From assembly GCA_015655015.1 (NCBI GenBank), contig JAATFV010000036.1, positions 22,253 through 86,252 of the forward strand: a stretch of 64,000 nucleotides of DNA, in the 5' to 3' direction. How positions within the stretch are numbered: the first letter of the stretch is position 1; the number at the start of each line of letters is the position of its first letter. The translations under genes and the position numbers were made by a program. The stretch is from Chitinophagales bacterium (GTDB lineage Bacteria > Bacteroidota > Bacteroidia > Chitinophagales > Chitinophagaceae). The notes under the pieces are model-generated. The model was not told the DNA's origin, did no database searches, and saw only the letters and a program-made list of their open reading frames with translations. Of this stretch, positions 49,148 through 58,799 are shown piece by piece.

Positions 49148-51862
49148 ATGATGACCAGTGCCGAAATAAGAAAGAAATTCCTGGATTTTTTCGTTTCCAG
49201 GGGACATGTTATTGTTCCCTCCGCCCCCATTGTAATCAAGAATGACCCCACGCTGTTATTCACAAATGCCGGGATGAACCAGTTCAAAGATTACTTTCTG
49301 GGCAATAACAAGGCCCCTTATCCTCGTGTGGCTGACACCCAGAAATGTCTGCGGGTCAGCGGTAAGCATAATGACCTGGAAGAGGTGGGAGTGGATACCT
49401 ATCATCATACCATGTTCGAAATGCTGGGTAACTGGAGTTTTGGCGACCCCGCCCGGCCTGAGAGCGGATATTTCAAAAAAGAGGCTATAACCTGGAGCTG
49501 GGAGTTATTGACGGAGATCTACGGGATACCGAAGGACAGGTTATATGTCACCGTATTTAAGGGGGATGAAAAGGATAAGCTTCCCCGTGATACGGAAGCC
49601 TTTGAGGAGTGGACGAAATGGATTGCTGCGGAGAGGATCCTGCTGGGCAACAAGAAAGACAATTTCTGGGAAATGGGCGATACCGGCCCCTGTGGCCCCT
49701 GTACGGAGATACACGTGGATTGCCGCTCCGATGAGGAGCGCAAGCAAAGTGACGGCGCCGCCCTGGTGAACAATGATCATCCCCAGGTGATAGAGATCTG
49801 GAACAATGTGTTCATGCAGTTCAACCGGTTGAAGGATGGCAGTCTCGCCGCCCTTCCCGCCAGGCATGTAGATACAGGCATGGGCCTGGAAAGGCTCGTC
49901 AGAGTGCTGCAGGGGAAGAACTCTAACTACGATACGGATATTTTTACGGGCACGATCGGGGCCGTGGAAAAGTTTACGGGAAAGAAATATACTGCCGGCG
50001 ATAGCAAGAAAGATGTGGCCTTCCGGGTCATCGCCGACCATATCCGGGCTATTGCTTTTACAATAGCCGATGGCCAGCTGCCCTCGAATACCGGGGCTGG
50101 TTACGTTATCAGAAGGATACTGCGGAGGGCCGTTCGTTATTATTACTCTTACCTGGATTATAAACAGCCCCTTCTTTTCCAACTAATGCCGACACTGGCG
50201 GAACAGTTTGAATCCGTTTTCCCGGAGTTGCATAAACAAATTGACTTTGTCACCAAAGTGGTGAAGGAAGAGGAAGACGCTTTTTTGAGAACTTTGTCGA
50301 AAGGAATTGAAAGGTTCGAAACGTTTGTACGGATGGGAGTACTCCCTGCTGCCTCCGAACAGCCTGCGGCCATAATAAATGCGGGGGAAAAGTCCATTCC
50401 CGGCTATTTTGCATTCGAGCTGTATGACACATTTGGATTTCCAATTGATCTGACAGAACTGATGTCAAAGGAGATCGGCTGGTCAGTGGACATGAATGGT
50501 TTTGAGGAAGCTTTACAGCAGCAGAAAAAACGTTCCCGGGCCGCGTCAGCTGTCGATACTGAAGACTGGGTGGTCCTGGTCAACAATCCGCTGGTAGAGT
50601 TTGTCGGGTACGAAATGCTGGAAATGAACACGAAAATTTCCAAATACCGGAAGGTAAAAGCAAAGGGTAAAGAGTCCTGGCAGCTGGTGCTGGAGGCTAC
50701 TCCTTTCTATGCAGAGAGCGGCGGACAGGTGGGCGATACCGGTATCCTGCAGTCGAAGGGAGAGGTGATCCGGGTAGTGGATACCAAAAAAGAAAATGAC
50801 CTGATCATCCATTTTACGGAAGAGCTCCCCTCCGACTTGCAGGCAGGAGTAATGGCCATGGTGGACACAACAAGGCGAAAAGGCACGGAGGGCCATCATT
50901 CCGCCACTCATTTACTCCATGCGGCCCTGCGGAAAGTTCTGGGAACGCATGTGGCGCAGAAGGGATCTCTCGTAAATGAAGAGCAGCTCCGCTTTGATTT
51001 CTCCCACTTCGCTAAAATGACGGAGGAAGAGATAATAGCTGTCGAAGAGCTGGTGAATGAAAAGATCCGGGAAAATATACCGGTCATCATTAAGGAAATG
51101 CATAAGGATGAAGCCATAAAATTAGGCGCCATGGCCCTGTTCGGTGAAAAATATGGCGATATCGTCCGGGTCGTGATGATCGATCCTGCCTGGTCCGTGG
51201 AATTATGCGGGGGCACCCATGTGGGCGCTACCGGCGAGCTGGGACTTTTCAAGATCCGGCATGAAAGCGCTGTGGCAGCCGGTGTTCGGCGTATCGAGGC
51301 CGTTAGTGGAAAAGCAGCCGAAAATTATATCAGGGAGCAATTTGCCCAGATCCATGTTATCCGGGAAACCTTAAAACACCCCAAGGAATTGCAGCGATCG
51401 GTAGAACAGCTGGTAACGGAGAACTCAGAGCTGAAGAAGAAACTGGAAAAAGCAGAGGCCCGGCAACTGGCTGATCTCAGCAAGCAACTGATGAGTAAGG
51501 TACAATCTGTTGCAGACGTCAACTTTATAGGGGAGGTGGTGGAAGTGCCTGGCGCCGATGCCCTGAAAAAACTCTCTTTCGACCTGAAGGCTGAATTTAC
51601 TTCCGGGCGGTTCGGAACGGGCGTGGTCAGCTATCTCGTAGTGCTCGCTGCCAACATCGACGGCAAGCCCGCGGTATCCGTTCTTCTCGATGAGCATCTG
51701 GCCGAATCCAGGGGGCTGCAGGCTCCGGCTATCATTAAGGAACATATTGCCCCTCTCATCAAAGGCGGCGGCGGCGGTCAAAAGACCCTCGCCACGGCCG
51801 GCGGACAGGATGCCAGTAATCTGCCGCTGGTGATTGAGAGGGTGAAGGGGGTGTTGGGGTAA
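49148..51862 (+). CDS. alaS: Alanine--tRNA ligase
   Basis: IRKKFLDFFVSRGHVIVPSAPIV, FTNAGMNQFKDYFLG, HSATHLLHAALRKVLG, CGGTHVGATGELG. Confidence 0.97.
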   Translation: MMTSAEIRKKFLDFFVSRGHVIVPSAPIVIKNDPTLLFTNAGMNQFKDYFLGNNKAPYPRVADTQKCLRVSGKHNDLEEVGVDTYHHTMFEMLGNWSFGDPARPESGYFKKEAITWSWELLTEIYGIPKDRLYVTVFKGDEKDKLPRDTEAFEEWTKWIAAERILLGNKKDNFWEMGDTGPCGPCTEIHVDCRSDEERKQSDGAALVNNDHPQVIEIWNNVFMQFNRLKDGSLAALPARHVDTGMGLERLVRVLQGKNSNYDTDIFTGTIGAVEKFTGKKYTAGDSKKDVAFRVIADHIRAIAFTIADGQLPSNTGAGYVIRRILRRAVRYYYSYLDYKQPLLFQLMPTLAEQFESVFPELHKQIDFVTKVVKEEEDAFLRTLSKGIERFETFVRMGVLPAASEQPAAIINAGEKSIPGYFAFELYDTFGFPIDLTELMSKEIGWSVDMNGFEEALQQQKKRSRAASAVDTEDWVVLVNNPLVEFVGYEMLEMNTKISKYRKVKAKGKESWQLVLEATPFYAESGGQVGDTGILQSKGEVIRVVDTKKENDLIIHFTEELPSDLQAGVMAMVDTTRRKGTEGHHSATHLLHAALRKVLGTHVAQKGSLVNEEQLRFDFSHFAKMTEEEIIAVEELVNEKIRENIPVIIKEMHKDEAIKLGAMALFGEKYGDIVRVVMIDPAWSVELCGGTHVGATGELGLFKIRHESAVAAGVRRIEAVSGKAAENYIREQFAQIHVIRETLKHPKELQRSVEQLVTENSELKKKLEKAEARQLADLSKQLMSKVQSVADVNFIGEVVEVPGADALKKLSFDLKAEFTSGRFGTGVVSYLVVLAANIDGKPAVSVLLDEHLAESRGLQAPAIIKEHIAPLIKGGGGGQKTLATAGGQDASNLPLVIERVKGVLG

Positions 51863-51929
51863 AGCACTCCCTTGAGTAAGGAAGAGTCTGAAAGATTGAG
51901 TAAGACAATTGCTGACTATAAAAAAAGAA

Positions 51930-52160
51930 ATGGAAGATCAATTCCCACAACCCAATCCCGAGCTGCTGCTCGAACTGGTCAAAATGCAAATGCCCTTCGG
52001 CAAATACAAGGGGACTATCCTTAGTAATCTCCCCGTTTCCTACCTGGAATGGTTCCAGCGGGAAGGGTTCCCCAAAGGGAAATTAGGGATGCTGCTGGCT
52101 ACCATGTATGAGATCAAGACCAATGGGCTGGAAAAATTACTGGATCCGCTGAAACGGTAA
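51930..52160 (+). CDS. DUF3820-family protein
   Basis: MPFGKYKGTILSNLPVSYLEWFQREGFPKGKLGMLLATMYEIKTNGL. Confidence 0.85.
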   Translation: MEDQFPQPNPELLLELVKMQMPFGKYKGTILSNLPVSYLEWFQREGFPKGKLGMLLATMYEIKTNGLEKLLDPLKR

Positions 52161-52291
52161 ACCCTGTAATCTCCTTCGCCGGACGCATTGCCAGTCCGGG
52201 CCATCCCTCCGAATAATTAAGGGCTTTTTTATGCGCCCCCTGCCTCTGTCCCTTATTATATGTAATTGCCCATTTTTAACATTTCCGAAAG

Positions 52292-52322
52292 TTTTCGTAT
52301 TTCAGGAAAACCCCTATATTTG
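52292..52322 (+). promoter_or_regulatory. Promoter for the PDZ-protein gene
   Basis: TTTT-N19-TATATTTG (-7 box 52315-52322). Confidence 0.5.
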
Positions 52323-52374
52323 ATCTACGAAAACAGACGTAGATAATTTATTTAATCTAAAAAAATCGACAGCG

Positions 52375-53460
52375 ATGAACAAACAATATCTCCTAAAGAT
52401 CTCAGGACTGGCGGCGCTGACCCTGCTGCTCCTTTCCCCTGCCTTTGCCCAGGACCAACTGCAGGAGGCATATAAAGACACCTCCAGGGACAAAAGGAAT
52501 AATAATGATGAGATCATCATCAGGCCTAAGAATGATAAAAACGTTAAAGTCACCGTAGAAGTCCGGGATGGCCAGGTATTCGTCAATGGCAAGCCGGTCT
52601 CCGAATTTGATGATAACAACGTATCGGTGCGCAAAAAGAAAGTAATGAAAGGCGATGCCTTCTATTTTTCAGGCCCCGGTGAGGGGGAAGATCCGGGCGA
52701 GTTCAAAGAATTCGGAGCTCCCGGCGCTATTAATATAACTCCGGGCTCCCCTTTTCGCAATCACAGCGGCGTCTTTAGCGTGGAGTCCCCCAACGGGGCC
52801 TTTTTGGGAGTGACATCGGAAAAACCGGAGAAAGAAGGAACAGGCGCCGAGATCAAACAGATCTCCCCCGGCAGCGCAGCAGCGAAAGCCGGTCTTCAGG
52901 CAGGGGACCTGATCACAAAGGTGGACGAAATAAAGATAGAGGATCCGGCGGCTCTTTCAGCAGCCATTCATAAGTACAAACCCCAGGACAAGGTCACCCT
53001 TACTTACATAAGGGACGGGAAAGAAACGAAGGCAACGGCCGTACTGGGCAAATCCATGCAGCTCAACCGGGTATATAATTTCAACTATGATGCTCCCCGG
53101 ATGAAAGCTTATCAATATAAGGGATTGATGCCGCCGCCGCCGGGAGCGGAAGGGTATCCTGGTTTCTCCTGGGGAGGTGAAAAGCCAAGATTGGGCATCA
53201 AGGCGCAGGATACCGAAGACGGTAAAGGAGTGAAAGTATTGGAAGTCGGGGATGAATCCACCGCGGAAAAGGCAGGGATCAGGGAAGGGGATATCATTAC
53301 CAGCTTTGACGGAAAAGAAGTGAACAGCGCCGTAACACTGGCTGAGCTGGCAAGGGATGGCAAAGACAAAACCAGCATAAAGGTCGGTCTGATCCGGGAA
53401 GGAAAGGCCCGGGAAATTGAAGTGAAGATCCCGAAGAAGCTGAAGACGGCGAACTTGTAG
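52375..53460 (+). CDS. Exported protein with two PDZ domains
   Basis: Signal peptide; FLGVTSEKPEKEGTGAEIKQISPGSAAAKAGLQAGDLITKVDEIKI and a second PDZ LGIKAQDTEDGKGVKVLEVGDESTAEKAGIREGDIITSFDGKEV. Confidence 0.9.
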   Translation: MNKQYLLKISGLAALTLLLLSPAFAQDQLQEAYKDTSRDKRNNNDEIIIRPKNDKNVKVTVEVRDGQVFVNGKPVSEFDDNNVSVRKKKVMKGDAFYFSGPGEGEDPGEFKEFGAPGAINITPGSPFRNHSGVFSVESPNGAFLGVTSEKPEKEGTGAEIKQISPGSAAAKAGLQAGDLITKVDEIKIEDPAALSAAIHKYKPQDKVTLTYIRDGKETKATAVLGKSMQLNRVYNFNYDAPRMKAYQYKGLMPPPPGAEGYPGFSWGGEKPRLGIKAQDTEDGKGVKVLEVGDESTAEKAGIREGDIITSFDGKEVNSAVTLAELARDGKDKTSIKVGLIREGKAREIEVKIPKKLKTANL

Positions 53461-53507
53461 GGAGACCACGGGTCTCCCGCCCGAAGGGCAATCATTAGAC
53501 TCGATAC

Positions 53508-53527
53508 AAAAAATGCCGGCATTTTTT
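53508..53527. repeat. 20-bp perfect palindrome
   Basis: AAAAAATGCCGGCATTTTTT. Confidence 0.7.
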
Positions 53528-53541
53528 GCGGCGCTAATAAG

Positions 53542-53575
53542 ATAAGGGCCTCCCGCCAAGCAGGGAGGCCCTTAT
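53542..53575. terminator. Strong hairpin between PDZ gene and gatB (probable terminator)
   Basis: ATAAGGGCCTCCC-GCCAAGCA-GGGAGGCCCTTAT, 13-bp perfect stem. Confidence 0.65.
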
Positions 53576-53664
53576 TGATATTATCGGCCCGTTCATCAAA
53601 AGGGCCGGGAAATGCGCAGTGAATATGGTATTTTTGCCCCTGGCAAACAAGGGAAATAAGACAA

Positions 53665-55116
53665 ATGACAATCGATTATGACGCATACGAAATAGTAGTC
53701 GGCCTGGAGGTGCACGCGCAATTACTGACGCAGACAAAATTGTTCTGCGGGGATAGCGCCGGCTTCGGGGGGGAGCCCAATACCCATGTGAGCCCTGTCA
53801 CGCTGGGACACCCCGGATCGCTGCCTAAGCTGAACAGAAAGGCGATAGAATACGCCATTAAAATGGGACTGGCCTGCCACTCGGAGATAGAGCGGAATAA
53901 CTATTTCGCCCGGAAGAACTATTTCTATCCCGATCTGCCAAAAGGGTACCAGATCTCCCAGCATACCACCCCGATCTGCAAGGGTGGAAAAGTAAAGATC
54001 CGGACGTCCACCGGGGATAAAGATGTCCAGCTTAACCGGATCCACCTGGAAGAGGACGCGGGGAAAAGCCTGCACGAGGTTGATCCTGCCAACACTTCCA
54101 TGGACTACAACAGGGCTGGAGTACCCCTGATCGAGATTGTAACGGAACCGGATCTGTGCAGTGCCGACGAAGCCTATGCTTACCTGACAGAATTACGGAA
54201 AATGCTCCGGTACCTGGATGTCTGTGATGGAAATATGGAAGAAGGGAGCATGCGCTGCGATGCGAATATCTCCATTCGAAAAAAAGGAGTAACGACGCTG
54301 GGAACGAAAGTGGAGGTGAAGAACCTGAATTCCATCCGGAATGTAAAGCGGGCCATTGAATACGAGGCCAAACGGATGATAGAGCTTGTGGAACAGGGAA
54401 TAGCCATTCAACAACAGACCCGCAGCTTCGATGCGACCGATGGCACTACGTTTGCCCTTCGCAGCAAGGAAGAGGCGAACGACTACCGCTATTTTGCAGA
54501 CCCCGATCTTCCTCCCTTCCAGGTGACGGATGCCTTCCTGGAAAAGATCAGGGCCGCTATCCCTCCCATGCCCGAAGAGCTGGTGGCAAAATATACCAGG
54601 GATCTGCAATTGCCGGAATATGACGCAAGGGTGATCTGTGATGATAAAGAGACCTCCGGCTATTTTGAAGAGCTGATAAAAGTGACGGCTAACTATAAAG
54701 GGGCTGCCAACTGGCTGTTAGGCCCGGTAAAATCTGCGTTGAACGAACAGGGGCTCGATATGAAAGATTTCCCGGTGACTCCTGCCTCGCTGGCCCGGCT
54801 GATGTTATTGGTAGAAGAGGGCCAGCTGAATTTTTCCATCGCCTCCTCCAGGATCTTTCCGGCATTGATCAAAGATCCGACCCGGGAGCCCCTGGAGATA
54901 GCCCTTGCCATGAATCTTTTGCAAAGCTCGGACACCAGTGAGGTTGCCGCCTGGGTGGAAGAGGCCCTGGCAAAGATGCCCGATAAAGTGACGGAATACA
55001 GGAAAGGGAAAAAAGGGCTGATCGGCTTATTTGTAGGGGAAGTGAAAAAAATATCCAAAGGCAAGGCCGATCCCAAAATAACCAATCAGCTATTGCTTGA
55101 GAAGCTGGAGAGTTGA
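53665..55116 (+). CDS. gatB: Asp-tRNA(Asn)/Glu-tRNA(Gln) amidotransferase subunit B
   Basis: YEIVVGLEVHAQLLTQTKLFCGDSA, FYPDLPKGYQISQHTTPIC, MRCDANISIRKKG. Confidence 0.97.
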   Translation: MTIDYDAYEIVVGLEVHAQLLTQTKLFCGDSAGFGGEPNTHVSPVTLGHPGSLPKLNRKAIEYAIKMGLACHSEIERNNYFARKNYFYPDLPKGYQISQHTTPICKGGKVKIRTSTGDKDVQLNRIHLEEDAGKSLHEVDPANTSMDYNRAGVPLIEIVTEPDLCSADEAYAYLTELRKMLRYLDVCDGNMEEGSMRCDANISIRKKGVTTLGTKVEVKNLNSIRNVKRAIEYEAKRMIELVEQGIAIQQQTRSFDATDGTTFALRSKEEANDYRYFADPDLPPFQVTDAFLEKIRAAIPPMPEELVAKYTRDLQLPEYDARVICDDKETSGYFEELIKVTANYKGAANWLLGPVKSALNEQGLDMKDFPVTPASLARLMLLVEEGQLNFSIASSRIFPALIKDPTREPLEIALAMNLLQSSDTSEVAAWVEEALAKMPDKVTEYRKGKKGLIGLFVGEVKKISKGKADPKITNQLLLEKLES

Positions 55117-55149
55117 TAAAAGGAAATTAAAATAAGAAATCGGATAAAT

Positions 55150-56382
55150 ATGATAAAGAGAGCTTTGTTTTCGTCTACCCTGAAGATTTCGTCTACCCTG
55201 AAGAGCTGGAGCGTAATGGGCCTGTCCCTGATCTTAGTGTACTCCTGTCATGAAAAAAAGAAAGGGAGCTTTACCGTTACCGGCACCTATAAGAATGCCG
55301 ATAAGCTGGCTCTTATGGAAGGCCCTGTTTCAAAAGCCTTTTTACTGGAGGTTCCATACGGGAAAGATCAATCGCCTGTTGTGCTGGACTCCATAAAGCT
55401 CTCAGGGAGCAACGGCAGCTTCAGCCTGTCCGGGGCTGCCAAATCACAGGAAGTGTATGAATTGGTATTTGGAAATAATGCCCTTGCCATACCTCTTGTA
55501 AATGATGCATCGGAGGTTAAGGTAAGTGTCGACCTGGGAAAAAAGGATGACTTTTACGATGTGAACGGCTCAGAGGCTTCCGGTCAGCTAAAAGACCTGA
55601 TCACCATTTTTGGGAAAAAGAATTTTGAGGTGGAAAAGAGCATGGGTGAGCTGGATAGCCTGAAACAAGCCAATTCTCCGGACAGTGTCCTGATAGTCGC
55701 CACAACGAAAAAGAACAATGCCATACAGGATCTGAATACTTATCTCAAACAGTTTATCAATACGAATGGGAATGCTACCGTTTGCGCCCTGGCTCTGAGC
55801 TGGTCTTCCCGCAGTTTTACCAGGGCTGATTTCGAGAAGTCCCTGAATGATCTGATAAAGAAATATCCCGATAATGGAGTATTGCTGGGACTGAAACAGA
55901 ATTACGAACAGCAGCTGGCGCAGATGGCCGATAAGCAGCAACAGCAAAAGGAAGGCTCCTGGGTGGGCAAACAGGCTCCCGAGATGGCCCTGCCGGATGC
56001 GGACGGCAAAAATATTTCCCTGGCTTCCTACAAGGGAAAATATTTGCTGGTCGATTTCTGGGCCAGCTGGTGTGGTCCCTGCCGCGCGGAGAATCCGAAT
56101 GTTGTCAAAGCCTATAGCGAGTTTAAGAATAAGAACTTCGCCATATTGGGCGTTTCCCTGGATAAAGAGAAAGATGCCTGGCAACAGGCTATAAAGGCTG
56201 ATAAGCTGGAATGGGCGCATGTAAGCGACCTCAAATTCTGGAACAGCAAAGCCGTTGATATCTTTAAATTTGAAGGAATCCCCTTTAATGTATTGATCGA
56301 CCCGCAAGGGAAGATCATCGGGGAAAGCCTCCGGGGCGAAGAGCTGGAGAGTAAATTGAAGGAAGTTCTGACAAAAAATTAG
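55150..56382 (+). CDS. TlpA-like disulfide reductase family lipoprotein (DUF4369-like N-terminus)
   Basis: Lipobox-like LILVYSC; GKYLLVDFWASWCGPCRAENPNVVKAY thioredoxin CxxC; GIPFNVLIDPQGKII. Confidence 0.9.
   Translation: MIKRALFSSTLKISSTLKSWSVMGLSLILVYSCHEKKKGSFTVTGTYKNADKLALMEGPVSKAFLLEVPYGKDQSPVVLDSIKLSGSNGSFSLSGAAKSQEVYELVFGNNALAIPLVNDASEVKVSVDLGKKDDFYDVNGSEASGQLKDLITIFGKKNFEVEKSMGELDSLKQANSPDSVLIVATTKKNNAIQDLNTYLKQFINTNGNATVCALALSWSSRSFTRADFEKSLNDLIKKYPDNGVLLGLKQNYEQQLAQMADKQQQQKEGSWVGKQAPEMALPDADGKNISLASYKGKYLLVDFWASWCGPCRAENPNVVKAYSEFKNKNFAILGVSLDKEKDAWQQAIKADKLEWAHVSDLKFWNSKAVDIFKFEGIPFNVLIDPQGKIIGESLRGEELESKLKEVLTKN
55169..55204 (+). repeat. 2 x 18-bp perfect tandem duplication
   Basis: TTTCGTCTACCCTGAAGA twice (55169-55186, 55187-55204). 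Confidence 0.9.
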
Positions 56383-56406
56383 TTAATAATCAAGCTATTA
56401 CAAATT

Positions 56407-56437
56407 AAAAATCCGGCCGCTTAGCGGCCGGATTTTT
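56407..56437. terminator. Rho-independent bidirectional terminator
   Basis: AAAAATCCGGCCGC-TTA-GCGGCCGGATTTTT perfect 14-bp stem, between the TlpA gene (+) and tRNA (-). Confidence 0.85.
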
Positions 56438-56444
56438 AATTTGG

Positions 56445-56519
56445 TGGTGGTCCCGTCCAGAATCGAACTGGAATCCAGGGCTTCGGAGACCCTTATACTA
56501 TCCATTGTACTACAGGACC
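56445..56519 (-). tRNA. tRNA-Arg (anticodon CCG)
   Basis: Minus strand GGTCCTG TA GTAC..GTAT A AGGGT-CTCCGAA-GCCCT..TCCAG-TTCGATT-CTGGA CGGGACC A CCA: full cloverleaf with encoded CCA. Confidence 0.95.
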
Positions 56520-56620
56520 GAACCGCCAGACATTGGCGGAGTGTCTATTGGGGCAGCAAAACTACTTAATTTTATTTAAATGAAGGATCGTAGAAATGGA
56601 TTTGTTGCATAGTTTCCGTT

Positions 56621-57199
56621 CTATTTCAGCAGTTCCCTGAAATTACTGCTGAATATCTTGACGGCAATGGCCAGTAAGATGACGCCAAAAAATTTACGTA
56701 TGGCGATCATACCCGCCTGTCCCAGAATTTTTTCGATGTTATCCAGGGATTTAAGGACGATGAAGATGATGAGGAGATTGATCAAAATGGCCAGCAGAAC
56801 AGTCGTCGTCTCAAAATTCGCTTTCAGGGACATGATAGTGGTGAGGGTGCCTGATCCGGCTATCAGCGGGAAGGCAATGGGAACCAGTACGCTGGCCTTT
56901 GTATCGGGCTCACTTTTAAAGAATTCTACTCCCAGCACCATTTCCAGCCCTAAAATAAAGATCACGATAGAGCCTCCGACGGCAAAAGAGCGCTTGTCAA
57001 CTCCCAGCATCTGCAGGAGCCTTTCCCCGGCAAAAAGGAACAGGACCATCAGGAGCCCGGAGATCAGGGTAGCCTTCCCCTCGTGCAGGCCGCCCAGCTT
57101 TTTTTTGAGCGCATGCAGCAACGGAATGCTGCCGACTATATCGATCACGGCAAATAAGGTGAAAGTCACCGTGAGCAATTGGTTCAGGTCTTGCTGCAT
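56621..57199 (-). CDS. MarC family membrane protein
   Basis: FTLFAVIDIVGSIPLLHALKKK, FILGLEMVLGVEFF, VPIAFPLIAGSGTLTTIMSL. Confidence 0.92.
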   Translation of the reverse strand: MQQDLNQLLTVTFTLFAVIDIVGSIPLLHALKKKLGGLHEGKATLISGLLMVLFLFAGERLLQMLGVDKRSFAVGGSIVIFILGLEMVLGVEFFKSEPDTKASVLVPIAFPLIAGSGTLTTIMSLKANFETTTVLLAILINLLIIFIVLKSLDNIEKILGQAGMIAIRKFFGVILLAIAVKIFSSNFRELLK

Positions 57200-57234
57200 A
57201 CGCTTGGGCTTTTGGCAAAGGTAGCCAAACGCCT

Positions 57235-57912
57235 TTAATAGAAACTGCGGGGTTTGTGCTGCTCTTTCTCCTCCGGAGCCCGGTTGGAAAGGATCTCATA
57301 TTGTAGGGGCTCTCCGGAAAGACGGATCACACATCCATAGTGCAGGGCGAATACCTTAAAACTATCGATCAGCGGAGTAGCTGTGATATAAGAAAGGATG
57401 CTTCGGATAACGCCTCCATGGGCAACGATGGCTATGGGGCCTGCTCCGCCCGGACCCACGGGACCGTTCATGCCGACACCTGTTCCGGCTGTTATGCCAG
57501 TATCCGGCCTTACCTTTATCCCCAGTATCCAGTTGAAACAGCTGGTCACCCTTTCGTGCAGGTCAAGATAACTTTCCCCGCCCGGGATACGCACATTTAC
57601 AAAATCTTTCATCCAGGGATCGACCGCTTCTTTGGGCAATTCATCCCAGCCTTTCATTTCCCACTCGCCGCAATGGATCTCCATCAGCTCATTATAGAGA
57701 TCTACAGAATGATCCGGGAACAAATGACCGGCCAGCCGGCTGCATCGCTGCAGGGGGCTGCTGTGGACAGATCCCATGTTTTCGGGCAGATATTGCCGGA
57801 TAACAGCCGCTTCCGCATGAAAGCTGTCTGTTATATCCAGGTCTGTTTGCCCGTAGCAGATCCCTTTCGCGACCAGGGGAGTTGTATGGCGTATCAGATA
57901 GATCTCTTTCAT
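57235..57912 (-). CDS. cobC: Histidine phosphatase family protein (CobC-like alpha-ribazole phosphatase)
   Basis: IYLIRHTTPLVAKGICYGQTDLDITDSF, VHSSPLQRCSRLAGHL, CGEWEMKGWDELP, IVAHGGVIRS; ATG 57912; cob gene neighbourhood. Confidence 0.88.
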   Translation of the reverse strand: MKEIYLIRHTTPLVAKGICYGQTDLDITDSFHAEAAVIRQYLPENMGSVHSSPLQRCSRLAGHLFPDHSVDLYNELMEIHCGEWEMKGWDELPKEAVDPWMKDFVNVRIPGGESYLDLHERVTSCFNWILGIKVRPDTGITAGTGVGMNGPVGPGGAGPIAIVAHGGVIRSILSYITATPLIDSFKVFALHYGCVIRLSGEPLQYEILSNRAPEEKEQHKPRSFY

Positions 57913-57968
57913 ATAATGATGCCGGAGGCATTTTGTCCGGGGACCTGCATTAGCCCTCTTCCGGCAAA

Positions 57969-58778
57969 TTACATATACCTCCGGATTATCACAAATCCCA
58001 GGTAAACGATCAGTTCGGTCACCTGCTGAATGGCGCCCAGGCAATCTCCCGTATACCCGCCGATCCACTTCTTAAAATAATTGGCCAATGCATAGGTGGT
58101 ATAGAGTACGGGGATGACCACCAATAAGAAAGGCCAGGGCAAAAATACAAAAGGGGCGAATGCCGCCAGCATTGCCAGTATCAGCTCTGCGGGCGTTAAT
58201 TTTTTGCTGGTGACGGGTTTGGACTTGCTGTGATCCTGATCGGTCACATTCTCCCTCCATTGAATGACGAATACAGGCATGAGCCTGCTCAGGCTATGCG
58301 CTCCGATCAACGCCAGGACGAAATAACGGTAGTTGTAAAAAATAAAGGGGGCCGGATGGGCCGGCTCCGGTATGAAAGACACAAGCTCTTTCAGCAAAAG
58401 GAATTTACTGCCCAATATCACCAGCAGGCCGATCGCTCCAAAAGCGCCGATCCGGCTGTCCTTCATGATCAGCAGGATCTTTTCTTTGGTCCAGCCGCCG
58501 CCGAAGCCGTCGCATACATCTGCGAAACCGTCTTCATGAAAAGCTCCCGTGGTGAGAAGACCGGCGATCATCGAGGAAAGGATGCCGATGTCGGTGGAGA
58601 CAAATTCAGAGAAGACGAGGAACACCAGCGAAGAAATGCCGCCGACGATCCATCCTACTACCGGAAAATATTTAGGAGACTTTTGCAGGTATACAGGGTT
58701 ATGATCTGTGGTAGCGGGAACACGGATCCTTGTAAAATACATGATCGCTGCCAAAAAGATCTTCCACTCTTTTTTCAT
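57969..58778 (-). CDS. cobS: Adenosylcobinamide-GDP ribazoletransferase
   Basis: MYFTRIRVPATTDHNPVYLQKSPKYFPVVGWIVGG, LLTTGAFHEDGFADVCDGFGGGWTKEKILLIMKDSRIGAFG. Confidence 0.95.
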   Translation of the reverse strand: MKKEWKIFLAAIMYFTRIRVPATTDHNPVYLQKSPKYFPVVGWIVGGISSLVFLVFSEFVSTDIGILSSMIAGLLTTGAFHEDGFADVCDGFGGGWTKEKILLIMKDSRIGAFGAIGLLVILGSKFLLLKELVSFIPEPAHPAPFIFYNYRYFVLALIGAHSLSRLMPVFVIQWRENVTDQDHSKSKPVTSKKLTPAELILAMLAAFAPFVFLPWPFLLVVIPVLYTTYALANYFKKWIGGYTGDCLGAIQQVTELIVYLGFVIIRRYM

Positions 58779-58799
58779 AATGTATAGTTACGAATTCTT

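Noticed and set aside
56400-57200. Integration site or genomic island at tRNA-Arg
   Set aside because: No integrase, transposase or att duplication found; flanks are housekeeping genes.
57340-58005. 221-aa + strand ORF opposite cobC
   Set aside because: Antisense to a clear histidine phosphatase.
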